Assembly: GCA_030737875.1 (NCBI GenBank)
Contig: CM060925.1
Coordinates: forward strand, 480,189,514 to 480,253,513
Origin: Allium sativum
Taxonomy: Eukaryota; Streptophyta; Magnoliopsida; Asparagales; Amaryllidaceae
Reading direction: 5' to 3'
Length of the DNA: 64,000 bases
A program made the position numbers and the translations under genes. Each line of letters opens with the position of its first letter. Position 1 is the first letter of the stretch. Below the pieces are notes generated by a model, which saw only the letters and a program-made list of their open reading frames with translations, had not been told where the DNA came from and made no database searches. Positions 1-12,555 of this stretch are shown one piece after another.

Positions 1-855
1 TATTGATGTTTTGATGTTTATGGTTGATTATGCATGTTGCTATGACTGTATGATATGCTTTGTGATTGATTTCAATAGTTAGAATGGTCGAAAACGTCAA
101 AATACTGATTGTTTTACACTCTAAAAATCCGCACGGCCACATACTGACTCTAAAAATCACGGAAACTGACATCTAGAAATAATTTAACATTGCAGATCCA
201 ACAAAATTAGTTTCGTCGAATTCCGACTTCGTTTGCAAACACAGCGTATTTTTAAAGCTTTGGATGACCCATTTAAATATATAAATATATTTAAATAAAA
301 TAAAATTAAATATAAATAAATTTATATTATCGTATATATCCAAATACGATGTCGTACGGCTCCAGAATATCCTATCAGAACTTATAACTTGATTATCCAG
401 AATTCCAGAATAAATCGATATTCAATTTATATCGAAAATCCTTTTATAACGTAAATAAAGCGTTGCAAATTATAAAGGAATTCCACAGTGACTTTTCTGA
501 AATTAGATTTGGACGTAAATCAAAATATACCCGACGAAATCCATATTTTTCTCTTCTACTAGAAAGATATACTCCACCAGCTGCACACGTTTCTTGTTTC
601 ACAGAAATCCTAAGCTGAATATATTCGTCAATATAATTCAACTCTAAGCTGAATTAAATCCTAAGGATGACCATGTTCACACAATATTGTGATTTCCAAT
701 ATATTTGATTATTTCTGAATTAATTATATTATTCTATTATTTAATTTAATTAAATATTCCATATTATTTAATTAAACAATGGTTTAATTCCCTATATCAC
801 TATTTTAAATAAATAAAATAATTAATTATAACCCTGGAAAATGCGGGTCATTACA
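1..855 (-). mobile_element. Partial E-family LTR (element E2), right edge
   Basis: From about position 95 this aligns by eye with the right ends of both E LTRs (about 11690-12555 and 18090-18960). It shares the 'cgtcaaaatactga' start, the 'ggccacatactgac' block, the AT-rich stretch and the terminal 'gggtcattaca'. The LTR stops at the CA at 855 and is followed at once by B LTR sequence with no polypurine tract, so 855 is the outer (5', minus-strand) edge. The first 90 bases diverge from E. The left part lies outside the window, so full element versus solo LTR cannot be decided. Confidence 0.8.
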
Positions 856-1777
856 TCCGATGTTTGAGACCAGCGTCCACGATCAATGAGCACACCACTT
901 CCCGTTGTCACCGAAAATTCTATGACCAGAGCCTCCTTGAATTTGTTTCAGGTCCGAGAGAAAGAGGGATTGAGTTCTTCCCATCATCATTAGGAGTTGC
1001 TGTTCGAGGGGACTACGCAACATGATCTCAGTTCATGTCAATTTGGGTAACACAGTTGTACGGTGAGTTTTAAACTCACGATTCGTTTTAATTCAAGTAT
1101 TTTAACACCGTTATTAACTTAAGCATAATAGTGACACTGGGTGCTGATTACGGTTTGGGTGAATCTGTAAGTTTCATATGTGTTTCCATTTCTGTGTGAT
1201 TTGAGGTTAGAAAAGTATGTCCATTTGAGCTTATATATGCATACACACATAAACATATGGTCTTTGGTATTGAACTGTGTGTTTGTCCTGTGGTGTTTGT
1301 TGTTACATACATGACTTTCCCCCCATTACAGCTCCATCATGCATGATTGTATAAATATTAATAGCCCTAGTTATCATGTTAAAATAGAACATATACCGGG
1401 TCTAAGTGACCTTTGCATGATTGTGAAAATTGGAAGTAATTTGATACATATTTAAAACTGCCTGTTTCTGGAACATGTGCTTACAAATCCTTGGTGTGTT
1501 CGCTCACCTTAAGCATGGGTCCAACTTGCCATGTGTATCCAATTTTAATAGCTACATGCCCCTGTTTCCTTGGACCTGTTGTGGATGCACATCATGCAAA
1601 TATTATTAGTTTAGTACTATAGATCACATTTTTGAGTATTCACTATTATGTTGGCGCTGCTCATTTGAGACACTACCACGTTAAATCGGTTTTAGATACT
1701 TGTTAATAAAGTGGACTATTGGTTTTAAAACTAAATTGTTTACCATAAAGTAAAACTGTTGGACTCAAGAGGGCTTA
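856..1777 (+). mobile_element. 5' LTR of element B, distal fragment
   Basis: This is collinear with 39966-40889 of the B 3' LTR (922 versus about 924 bp), starting in the block 'gagaccagcgtc' and ending at 'ggactcaagaggg'. The first ~1 kb of the LTR is missing because E2 sits there. The rest resumes at 33427 after A1. It is non-coding apart from chance short frames. Confidence 0.88.
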
Positions 1778-2419
1778 TGTAACACCCCACGTCCATTAAT
1801 GTCACTCACTAAGGGAATGCATTAACTTTCATGGAGTATTATAAGAGTATAGAACAGAATATCACAAGATAGATATGTAAAATGGTACTTAAGAAAATTC
1901 AAAATTTATTCACTGCAGCGGAAAAGCAAAACAAGTTTGGTTAAAACATCAAAACCACATGCTAAAGCCAAGTACACAAATATCCATCTTGTACAAAATT
2001 ATTATCAGAGTACAAAAAAGTAAAACAATAATCCTACTCCAAATAGCCATAATGAAAAAGAGATAAAGCCGAGCATTACTTTCAACACTTCCAAGCACTT
2101 CAAGAAGAAAGGAATCCAAGTGAAGCTTCACTGTTCCCACCCCGAGGACATGGTTGGGGGACGGTAAGAAAGAAAAGAGGCGAAACAAAAAGGGGTCAGA
2201 CATAAGTCTAGCCAGTCTAGTAACTTTAACAATATAATCAGTAAAGTAAAAGGATAAGAACATAAACTGGATATAAGAGATGACTGTAACATAAGAAGAT
2301 ACGATAAGGTAACAAGATGAACAAGATGTAATGTTGACTGCGCTTCTAATCACTATAAGATAATTCTTACACCGCACCAATGCTAGTTCCATACTGAATG
2401 TTGATCCCTCTTACCAAAC

Positions 2420-2457
<38 letters not shown>
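2420..2457. repeat. (AAT)n microsatellite in A1 3' LTR
   Basis: About twelve uninterrupted AAT units. The same place in the A1 5' LTR (near 21641-21655) has only about five units, so the tract changed length after insertion. Confidence 0.95.
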
Positions 2458-2458
<1 letters not shown>

Positions 2459-3073
2459 GTAGTTTCGTGTACTCCTAGCTACTGTCATAGGTGTCGTCTG
2501 CTCCTATCTCCACTAGTTGTACCCACTACCCTCCCCATTCGATCGGCTCCCTAACTTGTAGATACCCGTGCTGGTCCCATAGTTAGGTGTATCACTCACT
2601 AAAGTTGCAACCCGATACTACTAAAATGCACGGCTTATATCTACACGATGCAATAACATCTTACCTACCATCCTGGACCCACACACGCACATGACTCCAT
2701 TGGACTTGCACTGACATCGCTAACTCTTTTGACCTCTTACAATCAAACCTAGTAAGCGTGTCCTGTCCTTGACCTAGTTCGAGCTCACATAGATACTAAA
2801 TGGGTTACTTGTTGAAAAGGGTCCCCATACTTGACACAAGATTCCCTCCTATGCTTGGTTCCCACTAGGAATTCCCACTTAATCCCTCTTTATCCCCATG
2901 TCTAAACATGTCTCATCTTGGTTAAGTGCTTCAATTATGTTTCACATGCTACCCATGTTACCCACTTAACCCTTTATCATCCCCATGTCTAATCACATGG
3001 CTTATCGTGGTTAAGTGTTCATTAATTCATTATAACCGTAATCTTGCAAGACCTCCCACATTAGATCACCGTT

Positions 3074-3247
3074 TTGCGGTTGTTGGATTTACCGGGCAGT
3101 TCCGGATAGGCTTATACCGCAATCCGAATCTAACCTCGTGTCTTTGCATTATTACGCATTTAATTTCTGCCTTTGACCTCTCACATTGGACTGTCGTTTG
3201 CGGTTGTTGGATATGCCGGGCTGTTCCGGGCAGACTTCTACCGCAAA
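3074..3247. repeat. Duplicated hairpin unit, A1 3' LTR
   Basis: Two related ~125 bp units, each with a short inverted repeat around a 'ccggg..gttccgg' loop. Unit 1 has TTGCGGT (3074-3080) pairing with ACCGCAA (3116-3122). Unit 2 has TTTGCGGT (3197-3204) pairing with ACCGCAAA (3240-3247). Both are followed by 'tctaacctcgtgtc'. The same pair is present in the other A1 LTR and in LTR C. Confidence 0.85.
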
Positions 3248-4215
3248 CCAAGTCTAACCTCGTGTCTTAGGCATTCATTATCTCTTCTTCTATTCAAACC
3301 CAGTTTCAAGTTCTGAATTATAACACATATTCCAATTGCCCACAATTTCCAATTTAAGTTACGTTTATAATTCCAGTCCAAGTCATGCCTATAATTCCAT
3401 GTATATAAATTGTACCAATTTATGCCCCAAATCAATTACATGATTACAAATCAACCTATGCCCAATTACATATTATTCAATATTTTCCCAAACCTTTTCC
3501 AATCATTCCAACGTTATTCGTACGTAAATCTCAACGTAATATGTTAGGCTCGAAGTTAGCCAAATCTCATAAAGAACAAAAGGAAAAGAAGAAGGTAAGA
3601 GAATTATGACATCAAAACTAGCATAAAATAGGCATATGAAACATGAACTGGCATAGAACAATAAAATAGATCCAATTAGGCATATGATAACAATAATTTG
3701 GGTATGAATCTGAAAGATAGGAATCTACAAAACTTGATATGATTCGTCTTACTTGCAGGCATGATCATTAAATCCAATTTACAATCCTATCAAAATTACA
3801 TTTTAAATTTATTTATATGTGGAAGTAACTTAGACTCACAGCGATAGGATTCTTAGAAAATTAGGCATTGTTGTAGCAATTCGGATCTTGAACAATCTTT
3901 ACTTGATTGATGTAGATCTGATCTTCTAATTTGATTGTTGAAGAAGAACTATCTCTAAATCTCTACTTTGATTTTGGTTGGAGAAGAAAGGCTAGGTTAA
4001 TTTAAATTAGAGCAACATGAAGGCGCCATGGATGAATAACAATGAGATTAGGGTTAGGTTTAGGGATATTTTATAGATGCTCTAGGTGAATTAGGACCGT
4101 TAGATTAGATTAGGATCCATTTGAACCATCTAAGCCAGAAAAACACGTCATCCAGCCAATCCTAGAAGGACACATCAGCCCTAGACCACCAAAACTCGTC
4201 TGCCAGATCTGGGCA

Positions 4216-4290
4216 GATGGGGGTCGATGCCCCTATAGGGGGGTCGACACCTATATCGACTCCCTAGAGGGGTTCGACACCCTAGAGCGG
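4216..4290. repeat. GTCGAC palindrome cluster, A1 3' LTR
   Basis: This is a GC-rich patch of short imperfect palindromes (gggtcgat, ggggtcgacacc, tatcgactccc, ggttcgacaccc) in an otherwise AT-rich LTR. It lies about 250-300 bp from the 5' end of the LTR in the minus orientation, so probably in U3. Related clusters are at 33088-33180 and 63174-63285. Confidence 0.8.
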
Positions 4291-4528
4291 GAGATTTCCC
4301 GCTCACCCAGATTTTACTGATTTTGATTTTTTGAATTCGCTTTTGATTTTTAATTATTATTGTAATTTAATTTTTTTCTTAAACTGAAATCTTCCAAGCT
4401 TCATAACTTCTTCATATAATATTCGATTAACGCAAACTCGGACTCTATCCCAAGCAAAATTCCGAGACGAACGCAATGGCGCAACCCGTTTCCCTTAATT
4501 CTTCTTATAAAAATTACGGGGTGTTACA

Positions 4529-5138
4529 TTCTCCCCTCCTTAAAGGATTTCGTCCCCGAAATCTTCAAGTTAAGAAGAATGTATCCTACCATCCAATCAT
4601 CCATCTACTCATCCATCATCCACAAGCATCCATTGTCCTTAAAAGATTTCTAATGCTATATGAACATATGCAAAAGTGTGTGTATATGTCCCCTATCTAA
4701 TGCAAAGATCAGGCGGTCTACTGATTCATTTGACCTCCTTAATGCAAAACATGATAGTGCTATGCATCCATTATGTATGCAAAAGAATCCTAATGATACA
4801 TATCATTCCTATATGAGTGCACAACCATTCATTCAAATGCAGCATCCATATGGTTACACATTCAATATACATCCATTAACTTAAATATCCACACTCATTC
4901 ATCTGCAATATGAAAGTGATTGAGCTGATCTAGTGCCTAATATGTGTGTAAATGCATCCACAAGCAAACACTAGCAAACAGTTCCATCCACTTGCATTAA
5001 CCAAACATAACATGTCTCAAACACGTGTTTACAACCATAGGATTTTCTACCTAAGGGTCGAAGATATAATCGAGAGGATACACTAAACGATAGAACAAGT
5101 ATAAACAAAGCGGTAGATAAAGGAGAAGTGAAGAACAT
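4529..5138 (-). other. A1 polypurine tract and 3' non-coding region
   Basis: Bases 4529-4543 read on the minus strand as a purine-rich run ending 'aaggaggggagaa' directly before the LTR, the expected plus-strand primer. The remaining ~590 bp to the end of the chromodomain has no gene. It contains 'tccatcc' and 'atgcatcca' repeats and matches A2 at 42905-43093 plus 63555-63960. Confidence 0.85.
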
Positions 5139-7623
5139 ACCCTCAAAAAGGAAAGGGTATGACGCACGTATCTTGTCTTTGGTCTCCCAAGTTGCGTCTC
5201 CTTGATCATCTCCCCACTGGACTTTAACCAACTTGACCTCTCAGTTGCATAATTTCTTGACCTCCGATCCAAGGATGCATGTAGGAACTCGTCTAACCGT
5301 GGCAGCCCGCTCTACTTCCACTTCTTTAAGCATGCTCGGCTCTACTACTTCGGCGGTATCGTGTAAACACTTCCTTAAATGCGACACATGAAATACGTCA
5401 TGAACACCACTAAGCTTCTCGGGCAACTTCACCCTGTAGGCCATCTGTCCAATTCGCTCTGTAATGGGGAATGGCCCTACGAACCTTAGTGCCAATTTCC
5501 CTACAGACCCAAAACGAACTGCATTCCGAAACAGTGATACTTTAATAAAGACCATATCTCCAACACTGAACTCAAGATCGGTCCTTCTCTTATTAGCATA
5601 TGACTTTTGCCGGTCCTGTGTCGTCTTCTTGCTTCTTCGAATCAACTCTATCTTCTTTGAAGTTTCCCTAATTGCCTCGGGCCCAAGAAAAATCTTATAT
5701 GTAGATTCCCACCAACAAGTCGGTGATCGGCATGGTCGTCCATATAGAGCTTCAAAAGGTGCCATGCCAGTACTAGTCTGATAGCTGTTGTTGTAGGCGA
5801 ACTCTACTAATGGAAGATGTTCCTCCCATGTCCCTCCAAAGTCCAAGATACATAACCTCAAAAGATCTTCTAGGATCCTATTCAGTCTCTCGGTTTGGTC
5901 ATCCGTCTGAGGGTGATAAGCGGTGCTCAAACACTATTGCGTTCCTACCAACTCTTACAAGCTCTTCCAAAACTCACTAGTGAAAATGAGATCTCGATTG
6001 CTTACTATACTAGAAGGTATGCCATGTAGACGAACTATCTCTTAAAGATAAACAGATGCTAACCATGCCGCTGTTCTTTTACTCTTGACGGGAATGAAAT
6101 GAGCGCTCTTTGTAAGTCTATCTACTACTACCCAAATCCCTGTATTACCCTTCCTTGGCCTCGGTAACCCATTGACGAAATCCATGGAAACACTTTCCCA
6201 CTTCCATTGCGGAACCTCTAAAGGGTGAAGTAAACCACCAGGATTCTTTTTCTCAGCCTTGACTTGTTGGCACACTAAGTATCTAGAAACGAACTCAGCC
6301 ACATCCTTCTTCATTCCGGCCCAAAAGAAAAATCGCTTCATGTCCCTATACATCTTATCTCCACCGGGGTGTATGGTCAGCTTAGAATGATGTGCTTCTT
6401 CAAGGATTGTCTTTCTCAAACTCTCGTCTCGAGATATGCAAAGTCTCCCATCTCTACGCAACCAACCTTTGTCATCTGTAGTGTACCTACTAAGATGGCT
6501 CGAGGACTCCCCTCTTATGAGCTTGTCTATTATCTCTATCAGTTGTGGGTCATCTCACTGTACCGCACCTATCTGACCCAAAAGCGTAGGTCGTACCTCT
6601 AATGATGCCAACAAACCGGGTACATAATCGATGGAGGGTCTAAAGTCAAAGGTGGAGATATACTCTAAACTCTGCCACTCGACAAACAAAGGACTCAAAG
6701 TCAACTTCTTTCTACTCAAGGCATCAGCTACAACGTTACCCTTACCAGGGGTATATGCAATCTCAAAATCGTAGGATGCTAAGAACTCCATCCACCTTTG
6801 TTGCCTTAAGTTTAATGTTTTTGAGAGAACAAGTATTTTAGTGTCTTATGGTCTGTATATAACTCAAACCTCTCACCAAGCGAATAGTGAGGCCGAGACT
6901 TAAGCGCAAAAACTATGCCAGCTAACTCTAAGTCATGGGTAGGGTAATTCTTCTCATGGGCCTTTAACTGCCTTCCACCATAGCATATCCATATCACCCT
7001 TTCCTCTTGCATCAAAACTGCGCCAAGCCTTGTCCCGCAAGCATCGGTATACACTGTGAATGGTTTACTCCCATCAGGCAAAACTAAAACTGGAGTTGTC
7101 GTCAATGCCTTCTTTAAATGTTGGAAAGCATCGTCGCAGTTAACGTCCTAAGAAAAGGTCAAATTCTTTTTCGTCAACCGTGTAAGTGGGGCTGATATCT
7201 TGGCAAAGTCCTTATGAACTTTCTGTAATAGTCCGCCAAACCAAGAAAACTTCTTACTTTTGTTGCATTCTTAGGAATCTTCCAATTTTGGATTGCTACC
7301 ACCTTCACGGGATCCACTTCTATCCCTTCCTTGGAGACCACGTGCCCTAAGAACCTCACTTCCTTTCTCCAAAAATGACATTTTGAGAACTTAGCTTTGA
7401 GTTGATGTGCTCGAAGTGTCTCTAAGACTTCCCTAAGATGTAGGGCATGCTATTTCTCGCTTTTGGAGAATATCAAGATGTCATCCACAAAGACTACCAC
7501 GAACTTGTTTAGAAACTCTTGAAACACCCAACTCATCAAATCTACGAAATAGGTGGGTGCACTCGTCAAGCCAAAAGGCATGACGAGCCATTCAAAGAAA
7601 CCGTCGGGAGTCCTAAAGGCAGT
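5139..7623 (-). pseudogene. A1 pol, 3' half: RT end, RNase H, integrase, chromodomain (broken)
   Basis: Read from 7623 downward. RT resumes after the E insertion with the palm motif FVDDILIF (near 7490), then the RT thumb around [11 protein letters not shown] (7230). RNase H follows, with [15 protein letters not shown] and THDLEL (7050-6920). The integrase zinc finger and core come next, including MDFVNGLP (6180) and AYHPQTDDQTERLNRILED (5920-5870). After a GPF-type tail comes a chromodomain, VKVQWGDDQGDATWE (5230-5185). The frame carries many stops and shifts (for example near 5930-6042, 6540 and 6800), and the second core aspartate region reads SNRD, so no enzyme can be made. The frame runs open to 4971, but homology to a chromodomain ends near LFEG at 5139. 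Confidence 0.9.
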
Positions 7624-10600
7624 TGTAATGACCTAAAAATCCGATCCAATTTGAGCTGACTAAATAACACAAGTCCAACCCCAAATTGCACTGGAAACCA
7701 GGAAATTAATAGAAAGAAGACAGAGGGTGAGGAAAGATAAGATAGAAACTTAGAATAGAAGAAGAAGAAGAACACAACATCAGAGTAACACGAACCTCAC
7801 AGCGGAACGAATAACATATAATATATAACATAACTTTGAAATATACATCTGTACTTGAATATACATCATTATCAAAGTACAACACTTATAACACAGCGGA
7901 AATAAACTATAGCTATATGATCCTGAAGCCTCCTGCTCCAGCTCTTCAAGTATATGTAAATCCCGACTACTTGACTGCCCGTACAAAATTGGGCACCCAA
8001 GAGTTTAGGGAAAACAAAATAAACTCTGGGTCAGTCATGGGACTGGTATGAGTAAAACAGTTTAAAACAGTTCGAACAGTAAACGAAATCTCATAAGACC
8101 ACGCCGTATAACGGAATGGGTTTTTCCCTTATGAGAATCCAAATTATCTTTATATCAAAACCTTTTGATATTAGAATAATGTCTATCAACCACAATATAA
8201 TAAACATCTAGCAGAAATGCTTTCATCTCACATTCTACATATATAGTATACACTCAAAACCGCAAGCACGTATTGGGTAATGGATTTCCAACTATGACAA
8301 GGTATGGAACCACCTTTCGCTAGTGTACCTCTAGAGAGGAATACACTGGGTTCAACAAGAACAACTTGCAACCCGGCCACACATGACCGACCACTCATTT
8401 CGCTTGAGTGTATCGAATGTATATCACCAACGGTTGGGATCAGCAATCGTTCCCCGAATGGGACAGCATCAACAATAGATTTTTAGAAGTAAATGAAACT
8501 CTAGATCAGGTGATTATACACCCTAATAGGTGCGATCTACATAGCCATGCTGCCTTCCCGATTTCTGTCATTTACCAGATGTAAGGCTAGAAGCTACGCT
8601 TATCTTTTACATGCCACATCTTTATTCACTTTGAATGTCACATCGTCATACCCGCCAGATCACAAGTTTATTTCCCCAAAAATACCATGGGTATACAGCT
8701 AGGAGAAACGAATTCCTCCGCCACCAAACGTGAATACGTTTGAAGAGATCAACTTATGCGATCTATCAGATATACACTGTCAGACCTTTGTCCATACAAG
8801 TTGTCTTGGGACTGAACAAACCGAAGGCACTATTCAGTATATCCATCTTAGGCACTGTTATCTAAGATTTATACAACAACCCTTGCACTTTACTCCGTCT
8901 TCAATAATCTTTAGCATATATGATACACAATGCTTATGCCAATACGGAGTGGTTCTTCGGATAATAATCCAACCGGCCTCTCCATATTAACAACGTTAAA
9001 ATGGTCAAAAACTTCGATAGTCGGTGAGTTAACTATCAAAGAAAACACGTGTGCAAACAACGATATTATTTCCAGATGGAAATTATATCGATCAATCATC
9101 ATTTAATATATATATATATATCTATCTATCTTCACATTTCCTTATTTTCTATGTTTAGAAAATATATGTCATTAACATCGAAAACATTTCCCTAGCTTAT
9201 TCACGCATCACTATTATTTCACAACTATTAGTCCCTAACCATAAACTAGTAAGAGAACAATTTTCTAAGTATAAACCCCGAAGGCCGAAACCAACATCAG
9301 ATCGATACTCAGAAAACTATTCAACTTAAATAATCTCTAGTCAGTTTCTAATCTTGTTTAACTCTATTTCTTTACCTCTATTCGATTAACTCTATTTGAT
9401 TAACTCTAATTCGAATAACTATATCTGTTTTACTCTAATCGATTTACTCTATTTGATTTACTCAAATCGATCAACTCTATTCATTTCCTAAATAAATATT
9501 CCTTTATCCTATTTATTTTCTAAATAAATATTCTACTTTATAATCTCCTATTTATTTTCCAAATAAATATTCTCCTTTATAATCTCCTATTTATTTTCTA
9601 AATAAATATTCTCCTTTATAATCTCCTATTTATTTTCTAAATAAATATTCTCCTTTATAATCTCCCATTTATTTTCTAAATAAATATTTTCAAGTTATTT
9701 CCTTTTATAAAATCAGATGATTTTATAAAATTCCTTTAATTCAATATACGCCGAAATATTCCTTTTTACATCCCACGGTCTTTTTATGCTATTTAAAATA
9801 TCGAATAACAAGGATCAATATCATTCTAACACACATAATCCATAACAGATTATATAACACATCATATATCACAATAAATGAACAGAACAGTATTATAAAT
9901 ATTGAGGAGTCCAGTTGGACCCCTCCAACCTGTTTCCCTGCATCACAGATGTTAAACACACGAATATAAAATATTCTATTAAACAGAATCAATATTCGAT
10001 TAACGATTTATATATATATTGTAATCTATGATCTCAATCAATACACAAACAACTCAACCAACAGTTAACACACAACAATCAGTCATCATTTATCAATTCT
10101 AAAGATACGTTATAAAAATAGAACTGTTCAGAGTTGGTGAGTTTTACTCACATTGGAGGATCATCGTTAATAACGATAACCATCGCTTGATTCAAACGGA
10201 CAATTTATTTTGCTACAAATTGTAACGAGCTTCGATTCACTCCCCGTCAGTTCCATGGTGTAGCCACCATCCATACGATCCTATCGGATCTTTTTTCGCT
10301 GAATTTCGATGTCGTATGACGAAGTTATAACATATACAAGTTTTGACTTAAATTTAAATTGTTTAAATTAAATAAACTTTTCTATTGGGCTCACCCAATT
10401 AAACATATCGGCCCATTATCCCATTTGAAGCCCAGACCCACTACCTTCACCCTTTCTTCCTCAGCGTATCCTTCTGCTGCTTCTACTTTAAAGAAACCCA
10501 TAGCCGAACTCATCTCATACCAATTTCCCAACAGAAAACCCCTTCTTTACTAAACAAGTATTATTATCATTAGGCTCCTCTTTATATACTTTACAATCCC

Positions 10601-12555
10601 TGCCAAGACTCGACCCAAACTGCATTGAATCCTCACCAATCTGTTTGTCTATAGCCCACTCCTTCTTAAATACTTCAACCCATCCACCTTCTTGAACTAA
10701 AAACCATCCACACTAATTCCTGTTTTCCACTCCAATACATGTTTCCAGACCTTCATGGATGCAAACTTCCCTTTGGTTATAACATCAGCATACTCCATTC
10801 TCGACCATTTCCATTTCAATGAAGAAAACAACAAATCCCAAACTTTTAATCCCTTGCATAACCATTCATTAATCCCCGTTTACCTTTAAGTAAAACCACT
10901 CATCACTTCCTCCTTCTAGTTCTCTCCTCCAGAATACAACCGCACGCTTCACTCCTCCACTTGCTTACAGCAAAACGCGATGTCCTCTTCAATCGTACTT
11001 GACAAATCCGACCACCGGACATCGCCTACCCGCCACCAAAGACCGCGCCTGACCCCACCACTCCATCACAACGGGTCTCCATCAACTAAGATTCCTTACG
11101 GCTTCCTCACGCTCTCGAACACCAACAGGAAATCCACCGTACTTTTTCATTACGAACCCCTTCAGAACATGACCATTTAACCCCTCATTCTATCGTGACT
11201 TCAGCGCCTCAACCTCTCCCCATACGCCGAGCTCCAGCATTCCTCTTCCATAAATCGGCGCTGACACAATCTTGCCGTCGAACCCAAAAACAACATATAA
11301 AATTGAAGGTGAAAACTTCAAAAATTGAAATACATTTATCTTCAATTTTTTAGAGGAGAAACTAATTTTATAAAATTCCTTAAAGATTGAAATATTTGAA
11401 GAACTTCGGTTACACATTTTCTGAAAGTGGCGGCTCAATTTTATCTGAGGAGAATTAGGTTTCTAAGGGAATTTATTTAGGCTATTTATAGGGTAGTTTA
11501 GATATTTTTAGATATTTTATATTGGTTTTTAAGAAAACGTTATTTTTATTTATCCTCTAAAATTCCTGTGGTCACATAAGATACCCAAAAATCACGAAAC
11601 TGAACATGCAGCTAGAGTTCGACATTACGGTCCCAACGAAACTGGTTTCGTCGAATTCCGACTTCGTTTGCTCACACAGCGTATTTTTAATCGTCAAAAT
11701 ACTGACTGTATTTTACCCTAAAAATCGGTACGGCCACATACTGACTTCAAAAATCACGAAACTTCACATCTAACAATAATTTAATACTACGGATCCAACA
11801 AAATTAGTTTTCGTCGAATTCTAAGGCCGTTTGCAAAACCGGCTATTTTAAGGCTCTAGATAACCCTTTTAAATATATAAATATATTTAAATAAATTAAA
11901 TTAAATATTAATGAATTAATATTATTGTATATATTCACAATAGAATATCATACAGCTCCAGGGTAATTATATATTCGATATTCCAAGTCCAGGTTGAATC
12001 GAATTTCAATTTATATTGAAATTCCCTTTCGTAACGTATATAAAGCGTTCCAAATTATAAAGGAATTCCACAGCGACTTTTCTGAAATTTGATTTGGACG
12101 TAAATCAAAATCTACACGACGAAACCAGATTTTTCTCTTCCATTAGAAAAATATACTTCACCAGCTCCATACGTTTCTTGTTTCACAGAAATCCGATTAA
12201 AAACGAACCCTGTACATTCAGTTGAAGTTCGAATCGCCAATTTACGAACTGCAGCGCCATTTCAAGCTCGTTTTTAATTATAATATAATTATACGTTCAA
12301 ACCGTCGTTTATATAATATATTCGTTATTCAAATTAAATTCCAAGCTGTATTAAATATCACAGATGATACATTTCACACCATATCGCCCTTTCCAGCCAA
12401 CTCTGATTATTTCACAATTAAATATATTATTTAATTTATTATTTTAAATTAAATCTTTACCATTATTTAATTCCACGACCATTAAATCCTTTAATTCATT
12501 ATTTAAATAATTAAATAAATTAATTATAATACCTATGCAAATCCGGGTCATTACA
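7624..12555 (-). mobile_element. E 3' LTR (4932 bp)
   Basis: It starts 'tgtaatgacc' and ends 'gggtcattaca', a 10 bp terminal inverted repeat. It holds a conserved island at 9275-9303, repeats at 9355-9690 and the E right-end block also found at 1-855. Compared with the other LTR it carries about 22 extra bp near 8702-8740 and about 35 extra bp near 10344-10385. ORFs of 60-80 codons here recur in both LTRs only because the LTRs are duplicates. Confidence 0.93.
9355..9690. repeat. Minisatellites in E 3' LTR
   Basis: First comes an irregular repeat of 'taactctattcgatt' (9355-9480). Then about five copies of a ~39 bp unit 'ctatttattttctaaata...ctcctttataatc' (9508-9690). Each unit contains the self-complementary ATTTATTT/AAATAAAT. 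Confidence 0.88.

Larger units (their letters stand above)
1778..4528 (-). mobile_element. A1 3' LTR (2751 bp)
   Basis: It begins 'tgtaacacccc' and ends 'ggggtgttaca' on the plus strand, giving inverted TG/CA ends. It matches 21007-22818 plus 32512-33421 along its length; over 1778-1920 I count two differences, with more elsewhere. It contains an AAT microsatellite, a pair of hairpins at 3074-3247 and a GTCGAC-rich cluster at 4216-4290. There is no credible ORF. Confidence 0.93.

Noticed and set aside
8228..8446. Frames repeated at 8228-8446 and 14673-14891, and others shared by the two halves of E or of D
   Set aside because: They recur only because LTRs are duplicates. They have no start context, domain or conservation beyond the LTR pair.
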